Source of the DNA: an uncultured Alphaproteobacteria bacterium | Lineage (GTDB): Bacteria; Pseudomonadota; Alphaproteobacteria; HIMB59 | Assembly (NCBI GenBank): GCA_902521795.1 | Contig: CABYSX010000004.1 | Location: 1-64,000 of the forward strand | Direction: 5' to 3' | DNA length: 64,000 nucleotides | Shown here: positions 18,956 to 27,581 of the stretch, piece after piece | Layout of the letters: every line of letters starts with the position of its first letter | How positions within the stretch are numbered: the stretch's first letter is position 1 | Notes under the pieces: generated by a model | What the model saw: only the letters and a program-made list of their open reading frames with translations | Databases searched by the model: none | Told to the model about the DNA's origin: nothing | Position numbers and translations under genes: made by a program

Positions 18956-20330
18956 AATTTATATTCGCCTGCTTAAATACATTTATACTATCGATTTTCT
19001 TATTAAACAATGACCAGTCATCATTATTATCAATATTATGCCAGATTTTTTCTATTTCATCATATAGAAGTGTTTCCCTTGGAATTTGAGTCAAAGACTT
19101 AACATCTAGATTATTGAAAATTTCATGATTTTTAAAAATTGAATCTAAATCATAATTTTTATATTTACGTTTAATATCATTTTGAATATTAAATCTTTGT
19201 CTTCCTCCTCTAAGGTCGTTGTATACCTCTTCATAAAGATAAGGGCTCTTTAGTAATATTTCATAAACATCATTTAATAATTTTTGATTATGCAATTGCA
19301 ATTTGCTGGGTTTAAGAGACAATCTTTTAAAGAATAATTTTATAACTTCTTTATTATAAAGCTCTATATATTTTTTTAGTTCTTCTATTATTAATTCTTT
19401 TTCTATAAAAAGTGTCATGATTGAAGCCAATTGTTGAACATTCCAAAAAATAGAATCAACTTGATTTGAAAATTTATAAAGACCGGAATGATCAAAGTAA
19501 GCTGCTACTTTCTCAGGATCATATTTTTCCATCATACGATAAGGCCCATAGTCAAAACTTTCTCCGGTTATGTTAATGTTATCAGTATTGAGAACGCCGT
19601 GGACAAAGCCAAAAATGTTATAAGAGGCAGCTAATTTTGCACAATTTTGAACAACTAAAGAAAAAAAATTCAATGGTGTATTCTCCGCATCACTAAAGGA
19701 AAAGTAATATTTTCCAACTGATTTTATCAATTTCTCTAAACTTTGATTATCTTGGTGATATGCATGATATTGAAAAGTTCCAATCCTGATATGGGAATGA
19801 GAAATTCTTACTAAAACACTAGATCTCGTTGGGGAAGGTTCATCACTGCGATATAAATCTTCACCTGTTTCAATTAATGATAGGGATCGAGAAGTTTTAA
19901 GACCCATTGCCTCTAAATAAGAAGAACAAAGCACTTCTCTTATACCTCCTTTTAAAGTTAATCGACCATCGCCACTTCGAGAATAGACTGTTTTTCCACT
20001 TCCTTTAGTTCCTAAGTCAAACAACTTTTTATCTTTGTAAAACTGGGCAATAGTAAACCCCCTACCATCTCCAATTTCAGGGTTATAAACTCTAAATTGG
20101 TGGCCATGATATTTCATAGCTAAATTAGAGTTAGATGGTAAGTATTCACTTTCAAATTTTCCAAAAAGATTAACCCAGTCTTTGTTATTAAGTTTTGTAA
20201 ATTCTTTAAAATTATTATTACGGAATCTTATCTTATATTCTGGAAAACTTGGGGAATTGGATTTTTTATAGAATTTATCACTTAAAAATTTATATGGCGA
20301 TAATAATTGAGTCTTTAATTCAGATTTCAA
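18942..20330 (-). CDS. selO: SelO protein adenylyltransferase (YdiU family)
   Basis: This 462-residue SelO pseudokinase-fold enzyme transfers AMP to Ser, Thr or Tyr of target proteins, with a role in redox stress. Diagnostic motifs are YHGHQF and GDGRG near 69-90, LGTKGSGKTVYSRSGDGRLTLKGG split across about 106-130, HGVLNTDN and SFDYGP. The length is slightly below the usual 480-520, mostly from the C-terminal side, and I do not see the C-terminal Cys motif of some homologues. The start is a TTG at 20330 because no ATG precedes the conserved N-terminal region in frame. Confidence 0.92.
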   Translation of the reverse strand: MKSELKTQLLSPYKFLSDKFYKKSNSPSFPEYKIRFRNNNFKEFTKLNNKDWVNLFGKFESEYLPSNSNLAMKYHGHQFRVYNPEIGDGRGFTIAQFYKDKKLFDLGTKGSGKTVYSRSGDGRLTLKGGIREVLCSSYLEAMGLKTSRSLSLIETGEDLYRSDEPSPTRSSVLVRISHSHIRIGTFQYHAYHQDNQSLEKLIKSVGKYYFSFSDAENTPLNFFSLVVQNCAKLAASYNIFGFVHGVLNTDNINITGESFDYGPYRMMEKYDPEKVAAYFDHSGLYKFSNQVDSIFWNVQQLASIMTLFIEKELIIEELKKYIELYNKEVIKLFFKRLSLKPSKLQLHNQKLLNDVYEILLKSPYLYEEVYNDLRGGRQRFNIQNDIKRKYKNYDLDSIFKNHEIFNNLDVKSLTQIPRETLLYDEIEKIWHNIDNNDDWSLFNKKIDSINVFKQANINYGLG

Positions 20331-20412
20331 AGGAATTCTTAATATATTTCTTTTTAAAATAAAAGTATCTATATTTTTCTTATGCTTAATATATTCTTTG
20401 TAAAATAATTAA

Positions 20413-22215
20413 ATGTTTGGATTGGAAATATTAAAAAGAAGGCTAAAAGATGCACCTAAAACATCTGGTGTTTACCTTTTTAAAAATAAAAAAGATATTC
20501 CTATATATATTGGTAAAGCTATTAATATTAAGAGAAGATTATCTAATTATGGTAATCTACCAAAATTACCCCGGAGACTACAAAAAATGGTGTCACAGAC
20601 GGTTAATATTGATTTTGAACTTACTGAGTCAGAAAGGAACGCGCTATTATTAGAAGCTTTACTTATAAAGAAATTTTCTCCTAGATATAACATTCGTTTA
20701 AAAGACGATAAAAGTTTTCCCTTAATTAAAATAACAAATGGGGCTTTTCCAAGACTAACTAGATTCAGAAATGATTTTTCAAATGAGGATAAGGTATTTG
20801 GACCTTTTACATCGGCTTTGAAAACTGACAAAGTGATAAAGATATTGCAAAAATCTTTTAAACTTAGAAGTTGTAATGACTCAGAGTTTAAAAATAGAAC
20901 TAGACCATGTTTGCTTTATGACCTTAAACAATGTTCTGCGCCATGTGTAAGCAAAGTTGATGAAAATGAATACAAAAATCAGGTCAGTGATACCATAAAA
21001 TTTTTTCAAGGTAGTCAGAAAAAAATATTTAATAAACTAGAGAAACAAATGGTTTATTTTAGTGAAAGTCAAAATTATGAAAAAGCTGCAGAATTAAGAG
21101 ATAGCATTCAATCATTAAATTATATTATTAGAGAAGAAGTAAAAATAAGTACCCAAGAGACTAATTTTGATTATATCCATATTGATAATAAAAAACATTT
21201 CTCAATTTATATTGGTTTTATTAGATATGGGAGATATCTCGGAGGAAATTTAATATACTATTCTGATAAATTTGAAGAAGATATTGATCCTACTTCACTG
21301 ATTATACAATTTTATTTGAAGAGTTTTAGGCCAAAAAAAATAATTATTTCTAAAAAAATTCAAGGATATAACGAATTAAAATCTATTATGAAAGAAAACT
21401 ACAAAATAGATGTATCTCTAAAAGGTAATAATATTGTAGGTATACAAAAAATATCAAATCTTACCGCTAAACGTAATGATAAAGAGGTAAGTCTTCAAAA
21501 ACAAAAATATGTTAATAATCAAGAAATTTTAAACTTACTGAAGAATAAATTTAATATCAAAAATAATGTTGAACGAGTAGAAGCCTATGACAATAGTTTT
21601 TTCGGAAATAATTATGCGGTTGCTTCATATGTAGTATTTAATGAAGAGGGTTTCAGTATTAAGGACTCAAGAACATATAAATTTAAAGACTATGATTTAA
21701 AAAAATTTGGTGATGCAGACTTAATGAGAAAAGTATTTAAATCTCGCTTTTCCAAAGATGATAAGATTTTACCTGATATAATAATCATAGATGGTGCGCA
21801 CCCTTACTTAAAGATATGTCAAGAAGCTATCAATGAAAGTGGTATAAACGAAAATATTAAATTAATTGGTGTTTCTAAAGGTTTTAAGAGGGATTTCAGG
21901 TTTGATAGATATCATTTAATAAATGAGAAAAATTTATCTTTAAAAGATAATCCTCAGATAGAAGGATTTATTCAAAAAATGAGAGATCAAGCTCACAAAC
22001 TATCTAAAAAAAATAGCATGAAAAGGATGTCTGACTCATTAAAAACTAGTTTTTTAGATGACATAGATGGCATAGGAAAAGTAAAAAAAATGAGAGTTAT
22101 CAATTTTTTCGGAAGTGTGCAAAATTTAAAGCGGGCAAATAGAGACGAGTTAACTCAAATAAAAGGTTTAAATTCAAAAAATATAAAGGCTATATTAGAT
22201 AAGATAAATGGCTAG
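20413..22215 (+). CDS. uvrC: UvrABC excinuclease subunit C
   Basis: UvrC (600 residues) makes both incisions in nucleotide excision repair. The GIY-YIG nuclease domain opens the protein (SGVYLFKNKKDIPIYIGKA, about 18-36). A cysteine cluster CLLYDLKQCSAPC follows, then the UVR domain that contacts UvrB (about 200-235), the RNase H-like 5-prime nuclease domain (IIIDGAHP) and a C-terminal helix-hairpin-helix pair. The stop codon overlaps the pgsA start by 8 nt. The 82-nt spacer to the divergent selO holds AT-rich sequence and no clear motif. Confidence 0.97.
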   Translation: MFGLEILKRRLKDAPKTSGVYLFKNKKDIPIYIGKAINIKRRLSNYGNLPKLPRRLQKMVSQTVNIDFELTESERNALLLEALLIKKFSPRYNIRLKDDKSFPLIKITNGAFPRLTRFRNDFSNEDKVFGPFTSALKTDKVIKILQKSFKLRSCNDSEFKNRTRPCLLYDLKQCSAPCVSKVDENEYKNQVSDTIKFFQGSQKKIFNKLEKQMVYFSESQNYEKAAELRDSIQSLNYIIREEVKISTQETNFDYIHIDNKKHFSIYIGFIRYGRYLGGNLIYYSDKFEEDIDPTSLIIQFYLKSFRPKKIIISKKIQGYNELKSIMKENYKIDVSLKGNNIVGIQKISNLTAKRNDKEVSLQKQKYVNNQEILNLLKNKFNIKNNVERVEAYDNSFFGNNYAVASYVVFNEEGFSIKDSRTYKFKDYDLKKFGDADLMRKVFKSRFSKDDKILPDIIIIDGAHPYLKICQEAINESGINENIKLIGVSKGFKRDFRFDRYHLINEKNLSLKDNPQIEGFIQKMRDQAHKLSKKNSMKRMSDSLKTSFLDDIDGIGKVKKMRVINFFGSVQNLKRANRDELTQIKGLNSKNIKAILDKING

Positions 22216-22762
22216 GATCTACACAATACCTAATATAATAACTTTTGTTAGAATTATATTAATACCCATAATTTTATATTTACTTTTTTCAGATAACTCT
22301 AATGTTGTTCTTATAGCTGGGTTATTATTTATAGTTTCTTCAATATCTGATTATTTTGATGGATATTTAGCTAGAACTTTAAATCAATCTTCTAAACTTG
22401 GTACTTTACTAGATCCAATTGCTGATAAACTTTTAATTGCTGCGGTTATCATTGTTTTAATTGATACAAGAGTAATTGCTGATGTTCATGTTATTCCTGC
22501 TATAATTATTTTGTTAAGAGAAATAGCAATTTCAGGCCTAAGAGAATTTTTAGCAAAATTGAATACTGATATGCCAGTTAGTAAGTTAGCTAAATATAAA
22601 ACTACTTTTCAAATGGTAAGTTTATCTATTCTTATTATAAGTTTAGGTTTTGAGTTAAACGATTTCTTATGGAATTTAGGCTTAGTTACATTGTGGCTTG
22701 CTGCTATAATTACTTTGTTATCAGGATACAATTATGTGGCAAAGGGTCTGAAGCATATTTGA
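22208..22762 (+). CDS. pgsA: CDP-diacylglycerol-glycerol-3-phosphate phosphatidyltransferase
   Basis: PgsA (184 residues) makes phosphatidylglycerol phosphate in the inner membrane, the committed step to phosphatidylglycerol and cardiolipin. The CDP-alcohol phosphotransferase motif with its spaced Asp/Gly residues is seen in SDYFDGYLARTLNQSS followed by GTLLDPIADK. About five membrane helices are predicted. It overlaps uvrC by 8 nt and the TTG of moaD by 4 nt (TTGA). uvrC-pgsA-moaD-moaE is an order I recognise from other alphaproteobacteria. Confidence 0.96.
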   Translation: MARIYTIPNIITFVRIILIPIILYLLFSDNSNVVLIAGLLFIVSSISDYFDGYLARTLNQSSKLGTLLDPIADKLLIAAVIIVLIDTRVIADVHVIPAIIILLREIAISGLREFLAKLNTDMPVSKLAKYKTTFQMVSLSILIISLGFELNDFLWNLGLVTLWLAAIITLLSGYNYVAKGLKHI

Positions 22763-23013
22763 ATATTACAATAAAATATTTTTCCTGGATAAGGGTTAAG
22801 CTTAAAAAAAGCCATGATCTAATTGAATTAGAAGAAGCAATAAGTTTTAAAGAATTAAAGAATAACCTCATTTTAAAAGACCCTATATTTCAAGAAATAT
22901 TTAAAGATGATAGTGTAAAGTACTTTCTTAACTTAAATGAGTTAAACGATAATGATCGAATGCTAAATAACGGTGACGTTTTGGCTTTTCTGCCACCTGT
23001 CACAGGTGGATAA
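22759..23013 (+). CDS. moaD: Molybdopterin synthase small subunit MoaD
   Basis: This 84-residue MoaD is a ubiquitin-like sulfur carrier of molybdopterin synthase. Its C-terminal Gly-Gly (PPVTGG) is the site that becomes a thiocarboxylate. I place the start at the TTG at 22759, which overlaps the pgsA TGA and gives the normal family length; a longer frame from 22669 would add about 30 residues unlike MoaD. The stop overlaps the ATG of moaE by one base (TAATG), as expected for two subunits made together. Confidence 0.88.
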   Translation: MNITIKYFSWIRVKLKKSHDLIELEEAISFKELKNNLILKDPIFQEIFKDDSVKYFLNLNELNDNDRMLNNGDVLAFLPPVTGG

Positions 23014-23474
23014 TGATAAAAATTGTAAAAGAAAGTTTTGATCTAGAAAATGAGTTCAAAAAAATATCTTCTAATAAAAATGGTGCATATAGTTTTTTTT
23101 TGGGAACAGTAAGGTCTGATTTAAGTTTTTCAAATACTGAAATTAAAGGAATATATTTAGAATGTTACGAAGAATTGGCAATATCTCAGCTTGAAAAAAT
23201 TAGACTTCAAGCTTTAAAAAAATGGGATCTTAGTGAATGTTTAATAATTCATAGAATAGGAAGATTAAACCTGGGAGAAAAAATAGTTTTAGTAATTACT
23301 TCCTCATCTCACCGATCAAATTCTATAGAGGCGTGTGAGTATGTGATTGATAGCCTAAAAATAGATGTTGCTTTTTGGAAATTTCATTTATTAGACAACG
23401 AAAAGAAAGAGATGGTTTATCAAAAAAATATAGATTATGAAAAAATGTTAAAATGGAGAGAAATTATTAATTAA
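23013..23474 (+). CDS. moaE: Molybdopterin synthase catalytic subunit MoaE
   Basis: MoaE (153 residues) pairs with MoaD to insert sulfur into precursor Z and form molybdopterin. Family motifs include LGTVR, LECYEELA, the HR.G.L.LGE segment, SSHRSNSIEACEYVIDSLK with the active-site Lys, and the second Lys in AFWKFHL. It follows moaD with a one-base overlap and ends with a 4-nt overlap of the convergent aminotransferase gene. moaB is about 22 kb further on; the other cofactor genes are not in this window. Confidence 0.95.
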   Translation: MIKIVKESFDLENEFKKISSNKNGAYSFFLGTVRSDLSFSNTEIKGIYLECYEELAISQLEKIRLQALKKWDLSECLIIHRIGRLNLGEKIVLVITSSSHRSNSIEACEYVIDSLKIDVAFWKFHLLDNEKKEMVYQKNIDYEKMLKWREIIN

Positions 23475-24361
23475 TCGTTGTCTTCATAATTAGGGTCTAC
23501 TTCTTTCATATATAGACTTGAAATTTTAGTTGTAATATCTCCAACTTTAAAATTTTGATTATCTATTTTACCAACAGGGGTTACCTCGACTGCAGATCCT
23601 GTAAGAAAGATTTCCTCAGCTTTTGAAATTTCGTCTGGATATATATCTCTTTCGATTACGTTGATACCTTCATTTTTTGCAATTTCTATTACAGCTTGTC
23701 TCGTAATACCATTTAAGAAACAATCGGGTACAGGGGTATGAATTTCACCATTGATTACTAAAAAGATATTTGAACCAGTAGACTCACTTACTCTTCCTTT
23801 ATAATCCAGCATCAAAGCATCAGTATAACCATTCTTTTCAGCCTCATGTTTACTTAAAGTGCAAATCATATATAGACCAGCTGCTTTAGTGTCTGTTGGT
23901 ATACAATCCGGAGGAGGTCTTTTCCAAACAGCTGTTTGAAGAGATATTCCTTTTAATCGATCTTCTTTAGTAAAATAACTAGGCCATTCCCAAGTAGCAA
24001 CCGCTACGTTTATCTTATTTTTTTGAGCAGATATAGCCATCATTTCACTTCCTCTCCAAATTACAGGACGAACGTAGCCGTACTTTATATTCATTTTTTT
24101 AATGGTTTCCTCGTGAGCTCTATTTATCTCATCTTTAGAATAAGGCACATCGATGCCCATTCTTTGTGCAGAAAAAAACAACCTATCAGTATGTTTTTCT
24201 AATTTATAAATTTTTTCCCCGTAAACTCTTAAACCCTCAAAAACACAACTTCCATAATGCAGTCCATGGTTAAGCACGTGAGTAGTGGCATTTTGCCATT
24301 CAACAAATTCACCGTTATACCAGATAAAACCAATTCTTTTATCAAAGGGGATAATTTCCAT
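23471..24361 (-). CDS. ilvE: Branched-chain amino acid aminotransferase
   Basis: This 296-residue fold-type IV aminotransferase makes or degrades Leu, Ile and Val through their keto acids. The N-terminal YNGEFVEWQNA, HYGSCVFEGLRVY, the PLP-lysine segment TDTKAAGLYM (near 155-165), the SESTGSNIF motif and the end segment EIFLTGSAVEVTPV are all present. In many alphaproteobacteria this gene lies beside a MarR/response regulator pair, as here with a divergent spacer of about 59 nt. Confidence 0.95.
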   Translation of the reverse strand: MEIIPFDKRIGFIWYNGEFVEWQNATTHVLNHGLHYGSCVFEGLRVYGEKIYKLEKHTDRLFFSAQRMGIDVPYSKDEINRAHEETIKKMNIKYGYVRPVIWRGSEMMAISAQKNKINVAVATWEWPSYFTKEDRLKGISLQTAVWKRPPPDCIPTDTKAAGLYMICTLSKHEAEKNGYTDALMLDYKGRVSESTGSNIFLVINGEIHTPVPDCFLNGITRQAVIEIAKNEGINVIERDIYPDEISKAEEIFLTGSAVEVTPVGKIDNQNFKVGDITTKISSLYMKEVDPNYEDND

Positions 24362-24420
24362 AATTCGAAATAATGTAATATTATTTATTAAAATTCACAA
24401 TATAATTATATTTGTACCTT

Positions 24421-24837
24421 ATGAATTTAAGTTTTGCCGACACTTTATATTTTAAAAAAGAAAATACCCTAGAGATTATTTTAGGTTTACATAGATCTTA
24501 TAAATCTCTTCAAAGGGAGATTCAAATTTGTTGTGAATTAAATAATTTAACATTTAATGAATTAATAGTGATTTTAGAGATTAAAAAAGGATTTAAAAAG
24601 AAAATTGATATAGCTAATAAAGTATTTTTAAAGAAACAAAATCTAAATTTAATACTTAAAGACTTGCAGGATAAAAATGTATTAAGTTTAGATAATAAAA
24701 ATATATCCATAACCAAAAATGGTGAGGAATTAATTGAAAAAACAACAAATAGAATAAATGAGAAAATTATTAAGGTTTTTAAAAAAATAGATCCAAAAAA
24801 TATGTCAGGTTTTATAAATATAATAGAGTCATTGTAA
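24421..24837 (+). CDS. MarR-type winged-helix regulator (PetP-like position)
   Basis: This 138-residue, mostly helical protein resembles MarR regulators: a dimerisation helix, then a winged helix with NLTFNELIVILEI, a recognition helix near IANKVFLKKQNLNLILKDL, and a wing ending SITKNGEELIEKT. I prefer the ATG at 24421; an in-frame TTG at 24412 is possible. It shares one base with the following response regulator gene (TAATG). By position (beside the branched-chain aminotransferase, leading an OmpR-type regulator) it matches the petP-petR arrangement described in Rhodobacter. The sequence itself is too divergent for me to name it. Confidence 0.7.
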   Translation: MNLSFADTLYFKKENTLEIILGLHRSYKSLQREIQICCELNNLTFNELIVILEIKKGFKKKIDIANKVFLKKQNLNLILKDLQDKNVLSLDNKNISITKNGEELIEKTTNRINEKIIKVFKKIDPKNMSGFINIIESL

Positions 24838-25505
24838 TGAATGATAAGCATATTCTTTTAGTTGAGGACGACGAAGCTCTTCAAACTCTGATTGAAAAAT
24901 TATTAAAAAATAATGGCTATCTCGTTTCAAAAGCTATTAATATTGAAGAAGCAAGAAAACTTGTAGAGTTTTTCCAATTTGATTTAATAATCTTAGATGT
25001 AATGTTACCAGATAGTTCGGGTTTAGATTTTTATAAATATACTATTAGAAACAGAGTAAATTCGCCGGTAATTTTTCTATCTGCTCTAAGTGATGTAGAT
25101 AATCGAGTAACGGGATTAGAACTTGGTGCAGATGATTATATTGGAAAACCATTTGATACAAGAGAGTTACTTCTAAAAATAAAAAAGAATATATTAAAAA
25201 AACAATCTATTGATGTTGTTAATTTTAGCAATGAAACAGAATTTGATTTAAAAAAAGAGCAGCTTCTGTTTAAGAAAAATAGAATAAACTTATCTAGTAA
25301 CGAAGTAAAAATACTTAAATTATTAATAAATAATTCACAAGAATACCTGACAAGAGATTTATTAAATACAGAATTGGGCCTTGATTATTTATCAAGAAGT
25401 GGGGATATGCAGATTTCAAGATTAAGATTAAAACTTAAAAAAGAATGTAATTTAAGTGACATAATTAGATCTGTTCACGGTAAAGGATATAAAATATTTA
25501 TTTAA
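24837..25505 (+). CDS. OmpR/PhoB-family response regulator (PetR-like)
   Basis: This 222-residue response regulator has a receiver domain with the acidic pocket E10/D11/D12, phospho-acceptor Asp54 in LIILDVMLPD, switch Ser82 and Lys104 in GKPF. A C-terminal winged-helix DNA-binding domain of the OmpR type follows (about 125-222, ending VHGKGYKIFI). It is joined by one-base overlaps to the MarR-type gene before it and the kinase after it. Context suggests a PetR-like regulator, which in Rhodobacter is needed for bc1-dependent growth; bc1 genes lie about 9 kb away here. Confidence 0.93.
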   Translation: MNDKHILLVEDDEALQTLIEKLLKNNGYLVSKAINIEEARKLVEFFQFDLIILDVMLPDSSGLDFYKYTIRNRVNSPVIFLSALSDVDNRVTGLELGADDYIGKPFDTRELLLKIKKNILKKQSIDVVNFSNETEFDLKKEQLLFKKNRINLSSNEVKILKLLINNSQEYLTRDLLNTELGLDYLSRSGDMQISRLRLKLKKECNLSDIIRSVHGKGYKIFI

Positions 25506-26746
25506 TGTTTAAATGGAATAATTTTTCAGAGAGCCTCTTAGTAAGATCAGTTTATCTTATAACAATACCAGTAGTATTAGTTCAAATCATAGGAATTGTA
25601 ATATTTTTTGAATTGCACTGGGATTTAGTCTTAAAAAGAAGTGCTCAATCTATATCAAATGAAATAAAAATTTTAGAAATGCAAAAAAATTCATCATCAC
25701 TTAATAATTATGCAAATACTTTGCAAATTATAAGAACTGATAACTTAGATATTAGCACAGCAGAAGAAGTGAAAAATTGGATTTTCAAAAAAAGAATGAA
25801 AAGTTCATTAAGTCAAATATCAGGAAATTTTGAGGTTTTACAAAATGAAAGCTATTTTATATTTTTTGATAAAAAAGAATTAGAATATTTTTATTTAATT
25901 CCGAAAAAAAGAGTTGAAACAAAAACTGTTAGTGGTTTTTTTCTTTGGACAATTGCAATAAGTATCATTTTGTCATTAATCTCATATTTATTTATAAAAA
26001 GACAAATTCAACCACTAAAAAGACTCGGTATTATTACTAGGAGTTTTGGAAGAGGTATAGAGACTCCTAATTTAAAACCTACAGGATCATCTGAAGTAAG
26101 AGGTTTGATAAAAGACTTTAATAACATGCATAATAACATTAACAGCACACTAGATAATCAGAGGAATATGTTGGCTGGTATCAGCCATGATTTAAAAACA
26201 CCTTTAACAAGAATTAATTTAATGATTGAGGAGATTAATAATGAAACATTGAGAGAGTCAATCTCTCAAAATATCTCCGAGATGAATATTATGCTAAATC
26301 ATTATTTAGACTTTATTAAAAATGAAAAAAATGAAAATTTAGATGAAATAAGCACTTCTAATTTCATATCTAACATAGCCCAAAATTACGATAAACTTGA
26401 AATTTTAATCAACCATGAGAACAAAATATTTATTAGAAAAAATCAAATAACTAGAGCTATTATGAATATACTTGATAATGCAAATAAATTTGCAGAAAAA
26501 ATATTTATAAATTCTATTTTTTCTAATAATAAGTGGGAAATAGAGATTGAAGACAACGGTCCAGGGACGACGTTATCACAAGAACAGATGATAAGGCCTT
26601 TTGTTAAAGGATCTGATCAATTGAATCAGGGTACAGGGTTAGGGTTATCCATTGTCCAAAAATTAATAAAATTGAATAATGGAGAATTGAATTTCCAAAA
26701 ATCTTCACATGGTGGGTTAAAAGTAACAGTGATATTACAAATTTGA
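25505..26746 (+). CDS. EnvZ-like sensor histidine kinase
   Basis: This 413-residue kinase has two membrane helices (about 12-36 and 143-165) bracketing a periplasmic region of about 105 residues, a HAMP linker, a HisKA domain with phospho-accepting His228 (AGISHDLKTPLTR) and a HATPase domain with NILDNANKFA, EDNGPG and GTGLGLSIV. It is the cognate partner of the regulator encoded immediately upstream. The signal is unknown. The gene ends 2 nt before the end of the convergent csaA-like gene. Confidence 0.93.
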   Translation: MFKWNNFSESLLVRSVYLITIPVVLVQIIGIVIFFELHWDLVLKRSAQSISNEIKILEMQKNSSSLNNYANTLQIIRTDNLDISTAEEVKNWIFKKRMKSSLSQISGNFEVLQNESYFIFFDKKELEYFYLIPKKRVETKTVSGFFLWTIAISIILSLISYLFIKRQIQPLKRLGIITRSFGRGIETPNLKPTGSSEVRGLIKDFNNMHNNINSTLDNQRNMLAGISHDLKTPLTRINLMIEEINNETLRESISQNISEMNIMLNHYLDFIKNEKNENLDEISTSNFISNIAQNYDKLEILINHENKIFIRKNQITRAIMNILDNANKFAEKIFINSIFSNNKWEIEIEDNGPGTTLSQEQMIRPFVKGSDQLNQGTGLGLSIVQKLIKLNNGELNFQKSSHGGLKVTVILQI

Positions 26747-26748
26747 AT

Positions 26749-27081
26749 CTAAAAGAGCTTTCCCCCATTTGATATATTAGTTGTTGGCATCACTAATATA
26801 GGATCATTATTATCATCAGGAAAGCCTAATACTAATACTTCAGAAATCATTTTGCCAATTTGTTTGGGTGGAAAATTTGTTACTGCAGCTACTTGCTTAC
26901 CAATGAGCTCTTCTGGTAAATAGTTCTTTATGAGTTGAGCAGAAGTTTTCTTTAGTCCAATATCATTTCCAAAATCTATGACTAAATAAATACTAGGTTT
27001 ATTAGATTTTTCATTTATTTTAGCTTCTACTACTGTACCAACTCTAATATCAACTTTTTCAAAGTCAGAGTAGCTTATCAT
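26749..27081 (-). CDS. csaA: CsaA-like tRNA-binding-domain protein
   Basis: This 110-residue protein is a single OB-fold tRNA-binding domain of the CsaA type, the same domain as the C terminus of some methionyl-tRNA synthetases. Recognisable stretches are DIRVGTVVEA, LVIDFGNDIGLKKTSAQL and VTNFPPKQIGK. CsaA of Bacillus has export-chaperone activity, but whether that applies here is uncertain. The ATG overlaps the stop of the preceding gene (ATGA). Confidence 0.92.
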   Translation of the reverse strand: MISYSDFEKVDIRVGTVVEAKINEKSNKPSIYLVIDFGNDIGLKKTSAQLIKNYLPEELIGKQVAAVTNFPPKQIGKMISEVLVLGFPDDNNDPILVMPTTNISNGGKLF

Positions 27082-27581
27082 CTTTTACTTATAAATGACT
27101 TTACTCTATTTATATTCTCAAATACATGTCCAATGGAAGCCATAGTCTTATCCAGACTATTATTATCTTCTATCCAAACATTAAAAGCATAAACATAAAT
27201 TATGTTACTAATCGTTTTTTCCAAGTGAGTATTTAAAAATAAATTAAAATAAGAATTTATATTTTTAGATAAATTTAAAAAATATTTTGGCTTTTTTTGA
27301 GATTCTAAATAGATTCTTAGAGTTATATTTTTGTAATTATTAAGAAAATCTAATCTGTTAATAATACCTTCAAATATCTTATCTTCTAATGAGAGATCAT
27401 TAGCTGGAGTTTTTAATTCTGTTGAAATAAAATATTCGAAATCTTTTATAAAAATATTGAAGTCGTCATACTCATAATTTATTGATTTGATTTTTGTTAG
27501 AAAACTCTTTAAATGCGCAATATTGTTAAGCTTTTTTAAGTTTGTCTTATTTAGTTTTTGCGCTTTTTTGTTCACTATCAA
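27078..27581 (-). CDS. Helical protein, possible COQ9/TetR-like remnant
   Basis: This 167-residue helical, Asn/Lys-rich protein is not confidently recognisable. The segment around residues 128-145 (VYAFNVWIEDNNSLDKTMASI) recalls the ligand-domain end of TetR/COQ9-like proteins, which carry a W-x-D-x-S-x-x-x-T-M-A pattern. The usual N-terminal DNA-binding helix-turn-helix is not obvious. The TTG start at 27581 overlaps the end of proC by 35 nt, and the stop overlaps csaA by 4 nt, so it is part of that operon. A COQ9-like role in ubiquinone synthesis is a guess. Confidence 0.45.
   Translation of the reverse strand: MIVNKKAQKLNKTNLKKLNNIAHLKSFLTKIKSINYEYDDFNIFIKDFEYFISTELKTPANDLSLEDKIFEGIINRLDFLNNYKNITLRIYLESQKKPKYFLNLSKNINSYFNLFLNTHLEKTISNIIYVYAFNVWIEDNNSLDKTMASIGHVFENINRVKSFISKR

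Noticed and set aside
20547..20831. Open frame of 94 codons antisense to uvrC
   Set aside because: It lies inside the GIY-YIG region of a complete uvrC and shows only composition-driven Leu/Ser/Phe runs.
22669..22758. N-terminal extension of moaD within pgsA
   Set aside because: The extension is unlike MoaD; the TTG at 22759 gives the normal length and overlaps the pgsA stop.
24362..24420. AATAAT/ATTATT symmetry between ilvE and the MarR-type gene as an operator
   Set aside because: Low-complexity AT repeats of this kind occur throughout; no support beyond position.
24522..24851. Open frame of 109 codons opposite the MarR-type gene
   Set aside because: Low-complexity Phe/Ile/Leu sequence expected when AT-rich Lys/Asn codons are read in reverse; the sense gene has family signs and tight junctions.
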